From positions 308,153 to 372,152 of the forward strand of contig NZ_RYYV01000005.1 in NCBI RefSeq assembly GCF_003977665.1: a stretch of DNA of 64,000 nt, in the 5' to 3' direction. The position numbers and the translations under genes were made by a program. The DNA comes from Dyella choica. Its GTDB lineage: Bacteria; Pseudomonadota; Gammaproteobacteria; Xanthomonadales; Rhodanobacteraceae. A model generated the notes under the pieces. The model was not told the DNA's origin. It did no database searches and worked only from the letters and a program-made list of their open reading frames with translations. This document shows positions 60,283 to 64,000 of this stretch, piece by piece; the stretch's first letter is position 1, and each line of letters opens with the position of its first letter.

Positions 60283-61452
60283 ATGAGCGAATTCGACTTT
60301 ACCTCATTCCTCAAATTGATGGTCCACAAGAAGGCGTCGGATCTGTTCATCACCGCCGGCGTGCCGCCGTCGATGAAAGTGCAGGGGCGCGTCGTACCGA
60401 TCACGCAAAGTCCGTTGTCCGCACAGCAGTCGCGTGACATGGTGGTCAACGTGATGACGCCGATGCAACGTGAGGAATTCGAAAAGACGCACGAATGCCA
60501 ATTCGCGATTTCCGCGCAAGGCGTGGGACGCTTTCGTGTATCGGCTTTCTATCAGCGCAATTGCGTTGGCATGGTGCTACGCCGGATCGAATCGAAGATT
60601 CCGACCATCGAGGAATTGAACCTGCCGCCGGTGATCAAGCAGCTGGCCATGACCAAGCGCGGCATCATCATCTTCGTGGGTGCGACCGGCACCGGCAAAT
60701 CGACCTCGCTGGCGTCGATGGTGGGCTACCGCAACCAGAATTCCACCGGTCACATCATCACCATCGAAGACCCGATCGAATACGTGCACAAGCACGAAGG
60801 CTGCATCGTCACCCAGCGCGAGGTCGGCATCGACACCGACAACTGGGAGAACGCGCTGAAAAACACCTTGCGCCAGGCGCCCGACGTGATCCTCATCGGC
60901 GAAGTGCGTACGCGCGAAACGATGGAGTTCGCGATCAACTTCGCCGAAACCGGTCACTTGTGCCTGTGCACCCTGCATGCCAACAACGCCAACCAGGCGA
61001 TCGACCGCATCCTGCACTTCTTTCCGGAAGATCGCCGTCAACAGCTGTTCATGGATCTGTCCCTGAACCTCAAGGGCATCGTGGCGCAGCAGCTTATTCC
61101 CACACCGGACGGCAAGGCTCGCCGCGTGGCGATGGAAGTGATGCTGGGCACGCCGCTGGTGCAGGATTACATCCGTCAGGGCGAAGTCCACAAGCTCAAG
61201 GAAGTGATGAAGGAATCCACCAATCTGGGCATGATGACCTTCGACCAGAACCTGGTCTCGCTGTACCAGGCCGGGGAAATCAGCTACGAGGACGCGCTGC
61301 GCCACGCGGACAGTGCCAATGAAGTGCGCTTGCGCATCAAGCTGGCGCAAGGCGGTGATGCGCATACCTTGTCGCAGGGCCTGGAGGGCGTGGAGCTGGA
61401 GGAGGACCAGGTCAACAAGGGCGGCATGGGCGGGGGGTTCCTGCGGCGTTGA
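60283..61452 (+). CDS. pilU: Type IV pilus ATPase PilU
   Basis: 389 aa. A PilT paralogue with KKASDLFITAGVPPSMKVQGRV, Walker A GATGTGKSTSLASMVG, HIITIEDPIEYVHKHEGC and LIGEVRTRETMEFAINFAETGHLCLCTLHANNANQAIDRI. PilU assists PilT-driven retraction and needs PilT to work. It lacks the AIRNLIRE motif of PilT, as usual, and has a C-terminal extension (EGVELEEDQVNKGGMGGGFL). It starts 28 bp after pilT. Confidence 0.94.
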   Translation: MSEFDFTSFLKLMVHKKASDLFITAGVPPSMKVQGRVVPITQSPLSAQQSRDMVVNVMTPMQREEFEKTHECQFAISAQGVGRFRVSAFYQRNCVGMVLRRIESKIPTIEELNLPPVIKQLAMTKRGIIIFVGATGTGKSTSLASMVGYRNQNSTGHIITIEDPIEYVHKHEGCIVTQREVGIDTDNWENALKNTLRQAPDVILIGEVRTRETMEFAINFAETGHLCLCTLHANNANQAIDRILHFFPEDRRQQLFMDLSLNLKGIVAQQLIPTPDGKARRVAMEVMLGTPLVQDYIRQGEVHKLKEVMKESTNLGMMTFDQNLVSLYQAGEISYEDALRHADSANEVRLRIKLAQGGDAHTLSQGLEGVELEEDQVNKGGMGGGFLRR

Positions 61453-61476
61453 GCGGCAAGTTTCGTTGCCGCGACC

Positions 61477-61583
61477 GTCATTCCCGCGCAAGCGGGAAGC
61501 CATTTCGATTTGCTTTTGCATCACAGCATATGGGTTGACCAGCATTCGCTGTTGAAAAGCGTTTCCGCTTGTGCGGGAATGAC
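61477..61583. repeat. 107-bp MITE-like element with terminal inverted repeats
   Basis: Left end GTCATTCCCGCGCAAGCG (61477-61494); the right end is its complement at 17 of 18 positions (61566-61583). The left end also folds by itself (TTCCCGC/GCGGGAA). There is no ORF inside. It sits between the pilU stop and the terminator. Confidence 0.7.
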
Positions 61584-61588
61584 GACTT

Positions 61589-61627
61589 CCCACAAAAAAA
61601 GGAGCCGGTGGCTCCTTTTTTTGTGGG
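61589..61627. terminator. Bidirectional rho-independent terminator
   Basis: An 18-bp perfect stem (CCCAC, seven A, GGAGCC on one arm) with a 3-nt loop, ending in a T-run in both directions. It serves pilTU from the left and the lipoprotein gene from the right. Confidence 0.9.
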
Positions 61628-61648
61628 ACTGTCCGCAGCCGCAGATCG

Positions 61649-63412
61649 CTACTTCAATTCCGTGTGCGTGGTAATCACCAGGCCCTGGTCTTCCATCCGC
61701 ACCCCCGCGCTGATTGCCTTGATGCGTGCCGCTTCCGACTTCATCGCTTCGAACTGCGCCTTGGTGCTGGCCAACGTCGCCTTCTGGTCATTCTGTGCGC
61801 CGGCATCGTCGGGATTGATGGTGGCGTTCATCGCGGCAGTGTTTTCGGCGCGCTGCTCCAGCAGGTTGATCCAGTTGGCGTACATGTCGCCATCCAGATG
61901 CGTGCGCATGAGTTCACCTGCGTCACCACCCGGCTGCTGCATGACTTCAGCCAGTTTGCTGTCCTCATTGGCGCCCACCGCGATGCCGATGGACTTCGTA
62001 CCCATCGCCGCCCACCCGGATTCGCCCAGTGCATTGGTGAGTTGGGCAGGCAGCACGGCCGGCTTGCCGTCGCCGCTGAGCTTGATGCCGTTGAGCATCG
62101 GACTGGTCACCTGCGCCATCGCCAGCAAGCCGGCCGGATTGCCGGTGCCGATCACTACGCGACCGGACAATTTCGGCATGCCGCCGTTGGGGTTGGGGGT
62201 GTAGCTGTCGAGCGCGACATGCAGGCCGAGCAGATCGCCGATCGGCGGCACGGCGGCCTTCTGCATGCTGTCGCCCAGGTTGCTGAAGGTGTCGTTGAGA
62301 TTGTCGAGCATGGGGCAGGTGAACGGCTTGTCCGCCACCGCTTGCGCCTGTGCGCTCCAGAAGGCTCGCAGTTGCGGCATTGGCAGGGCCAGGCTCAGCT
62401 CGAACGGTGCGCTGGGATCGGTGCCCAGGCCCGGCAGTTCCACCTTCATGCCCTTGAATGCACTGATGATGTCGCCGGCGAGGGATACGTCGAAGCGCAT
62501 GTCGCGATGCTTTTCATCCAGCTGGGTGTAGCCCATGCTCATCTGCGGCATGCGCGAAGCGATGCGGGACGCCTCGCCCTGGCAGCTGGGCGGCACTTGC
62601 ATGATGTTCGCCACCGGTTCGCCGGTCTTGGCCGATTCGTTTTCCGCGCGCATCTTCTGCAGGGCTTGCGCCAGCGGATCCTGACCACCCACCAATAGCG
62701 GCAGCAGGTGCGTCAGATCCACTTCACCCACGGCCCACTTCGCATAACCTTTGGCCTTGGCCAGGTCGGCGAGGCGCTCGGTGTCCTGCACGCTCTTGGC
62801 CGGGCGATCGAGCCCCAGCGCCTGGCGCAGCAGCGGCTGCGCGGCATCCTGCGGCAACAGCGCGAGCACGGCCTGCTTGCCGGCCACCGCGATGATGAAC
62901 TGTACATGCGAAGCCGGCGCCACGTAGCGCTGATAACTTTGCGTACCCAGTGTTACCGCGTCGAACTTCTTGCCGTAGTCGTTCTGGAGCTTGGCGACGA
63001 AGCCCTCGAACGCCTTCGCGTCGGCCAGCTCCAGGCGCAGCACCGGCGACAGGCCCAGGCCATAGAACGCCATGTAACCCTTGGGATCGACGCCGGTTTC
63101 CTGGATCACCTGCGCGGCCGTCTTGCCGTCGAATTCGGCCGCCACCGTACGCAGGTACTTGGCCATGTCCGGATCTTTGTCGACGAGTTGGTCGGCCTGC
63201 GATTTCATCTGCGCGACCTGCGCCGGCATCTCGGCATCGACCTGCGCCAGGATGGCCTGGCGTGTCCGGTCGTCCAGCACGTCCAGATTGGCCATCACGT
63301 AAGGGGTGTCCGCCGGCACGAAGGCCAGAGGGGCATCCTTGTCTTTGTGCGAGCAGGCGGCCAGCAGCAAGCCGGAAAACGCCAGCGCCAGCACGCGCTT
63401 GGGTCTACGCAT
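61649..63412 (-). CDS. Large lipoprotein of unknown function
   Basis: 587 aa. Lipoprotein signal with lipobox LLAAC (Cys20), then SHKDKDAPLAFVPADTPYVMANLDVLDD. The body is mixed alpha/beta with repeated 'LxLALPMPQLRAF' / 'FIIAVAGKQAVLALLP' type segments, resembling proteins with DUF3352-like surface-antigen folds. Two further Cys (PPSCQG and FTCPML) may pair. No enzyme motif is seen. It is transcribed alone towards pilU and ends at the shared terminator. Role not recognised. Confidence 0.75.
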   Translation of the reverse strand: MRRPKRVLALAFSGLLLAACSHKDKDAPLAFVPADTPYVMANLDVLDDRTRQAILAQVDAEMPAQVAQMKSQADQLVDKDPDMAKYLRTVAAEFDGKTAAQVIQETGVDPKGYMAFYGLGLSPVLRLELADAKAFEGFVAKLQNDYGKKFDAVTLGTQSYQRYVAPASHVQFIIAVAGKQAVLALLPQDAAQPLLRQALGLDRPAKSVQDTERLADLAKAKGYAKWAVGEVDLTHLLPLLVGGQDPLAQALQKMRAENESAKTGEPVANIMQVPPSCQGEASRIASRMPQMSMGYTQLDEKHRDMRFDVSLAGDIISAFKGMKVELPGLGTDPSAPFELSLALPMPQLRAFWSAQAQAVADKPFTCPMLDNLNDTFSNLGDSMQKAAVPPIGDLLGLHVALDSYTPNPNGGMPKLSGRVVIGTGNPAGLLAMAQVTSPMLNGIKLSGDGKPAVLPAQLTNALGESGWAAMGTKSIGIAVGANEDSKLAEVMQQPGGDAGELMRTHLDGDMYANWINLLEQRAENTAAMNATINPDDAGAQNDQKATLASTKAQFEAMKSEAARIKAISAGVRMEDQGLVITTHTELK

Positions 63413-63464
63413 ATTTCATCCCCAGGGGTGTCTTTATTTACGGCGGCATTATGCCTGCTCTCGC

Positions 63465-63490
63465 ATAGGTTGGGGGTGTTAGCCCCCAAC
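63465..63490. repeat. Diverged ATAG palindrome upstream of the lipoprotein gene
   Basis: ATAGGTTGGGGGTGTTAGCC followed by CCCAAC: stem GTTGGGGG / CCCCCAAC. It has the same layout as the GTAG units and is about 50 bp from the lipoprotein start, so it may overlap the promoter region. Confidence 0.55.
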
Positions 63491-63601
63491 ATCCCCCTTC
63501 ACTACGCACGGTTGCAGCATGTCGTGACTGGCAGCATTGCCTGCGGCGCTTTCGGTCGCGGAGCGACCGAGTCACTTTTCTTTGCTGGCCCAAAGAAAAG
63601 T

Positions 63602-63922
63602 AACCCAAAGAAACGGCCTCAAGAGCGTGCGGCACTGCCCAGGTTACAAGCCTGAACCATATCGCCATGCTTTGATTGTTGGCGGGCCAAGCTTCCACCG
63701 CGCCGCTATACCGCGAGGCGTCGGGGCGCTGAGGGCTTAAAGCGCGCGTGCCGACGGGTTGAGTCTTGCTGAGACTTGCCTGCTCTTAAGTTCTCAGCGC
63801 CCCGACGCCTCGCGGTATAGCGGGGGCGTCGAACCATGGGCGAGCAACCTTCGATCTAGCCATCGACGTTCAGGCTTTTACCCTACCCATGCCAAGAGCC
63901 TGTTAGGCCATTTCTTTGGGTT
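63602..63922. repeat. Nested inverted-repeat element of about 320 bp
   Basis: Outer ends AACCCAAAGAAACGGCCT (63602-63619) and its complement at 63905-63922 match at 17 of 18 positions. Inside, 63703-63733 and 63793-63823 form a 31-bp perfect inverted repeat (starting CCGCTATACCGCGAGGCG) around a 59-nt spacer that itself pairs further. Just left of it, CTTTTCTTTG/CAAAGAAAAG and GGTCGC/GCGACC hairpins occur (63559-63603). No gene is seen in 63413-63929. Confidence 0.75.
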
Positions 63923-63929
63923 GGCGGAG

Positions 63930-64000
63930 TCAATCTAGAAGTGCATCATCGATCTTTTGTGCCAGATCGTCTCGCCCAAGCGCTCGCATAAACATCTCGG
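63930..64000 (-). CDS. C-terminal end of a gene entering from the right (partial)
   Basis: On the minus strand the last 22 codons before a TGA read EMFMRALGRDDLAQKIDDAL plus LD, an amphipathic helix with protein-like composition. The stop lies 7 bp from the end of the inverted-repeat element. Too little is visible to name a family. Confidence 0.4.
   Translation of the reverse strand, partial: EMFMRALGRDDLAQKIDDALLD

Noticed and set aside
12928..63490. The many similar palindromes as a CRISPR array
   Set aside because: The units are scattered singly or in inverted pairs between unrelated genes with no regular spacers and no cas genes.

Overview
The window is a high-GC chromosomal segment of a gammaproteobacterium, most likely of the order Lysobacterales (Xanthomonadales), family Rhodanobacteraceae or a close relative. 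The evidence is gene content: a fused aspartokinase/diaminopimelate decarboxylase (LysC-LysA), the MurL/MurD2 pair for the L-glutamate route to D-Glu muropeptides, sedolisin, GH92 and M13 secreted hydrolases, and many GTAG-headed palindromic repeats between genes. The genus cannot be fixed from sequence reading alone. No tRNA, rRNA, CRISPR, prophage, integrase or complete IS element was recognised.

Layout. 1-5.1 kb, minus strand: the end of a molybdenum hydroxylase operon (start of a Tat-signal large subunit, and an iron-sulphur subunit whose first cluster ligands are all replaced), an APC amino-acid permease, a PhzF-like isomerase and a secreted sedolisin. 5.8-12.9 kb, plus strand: class I fumarase, LysAC, MurL and MurD2. 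The last three all feed cell-wall precursor synthesis. 13-21.7 kb: a divergent TetR/GST pair with a clear promoter, then secreted M13 peptidase and GH92 mannosidase genes and a DHA2 drug-efflux MFS. 21.8-30.7 kb, minus strand: tamA-tamB, a GH17-GT2 beta-glucan synthase and dps. 30.9-48.9 kb, plus strand: hrpA (carrying an in-frame repeat insertion), relA, a TPR membrane protein coupled to an NAD(P)-binding epimerase, mrcB with an adjacent LpoP-like TPR lipoprotein, a DinG/YoaA helicase, a sugar-porter MFS and a secreted CocE-type hydrolase. 49-52.2 kb, minus strand: aroK-aroB and WGR protein-hemE. 52.3-58.9 kb: a nucleotide-sugar-epimerase-like protein, an RcsB-like regulator, glycerate kinase, pdxH-yjbQ-BtuF-like, and proC-yggT-unknown secreted protein. 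59.2-61.5 kb: pilT-pilU (twitching motility ATPases). 61.6-64 kb: a large unknown lipoprotein, a nested palindromic element and the end of a gene leaving the window.

Most genes are housekeeping. The least ordinary signals are the cysteine-less ferredoxin domain at 30-566, the repeat landscape (GTAG palindromes that supply the stop codons of several genes, multi-hairpin arrays, a repeat inserted in frame in hrpA, a TIR-bounded element after pilU, and the nested inverted-repeat structure near the right end), and two cell-envelope gene associations (lysAC-murL-murD2; mrcB-lpoP-like). No complete new multi-gene system was evident.
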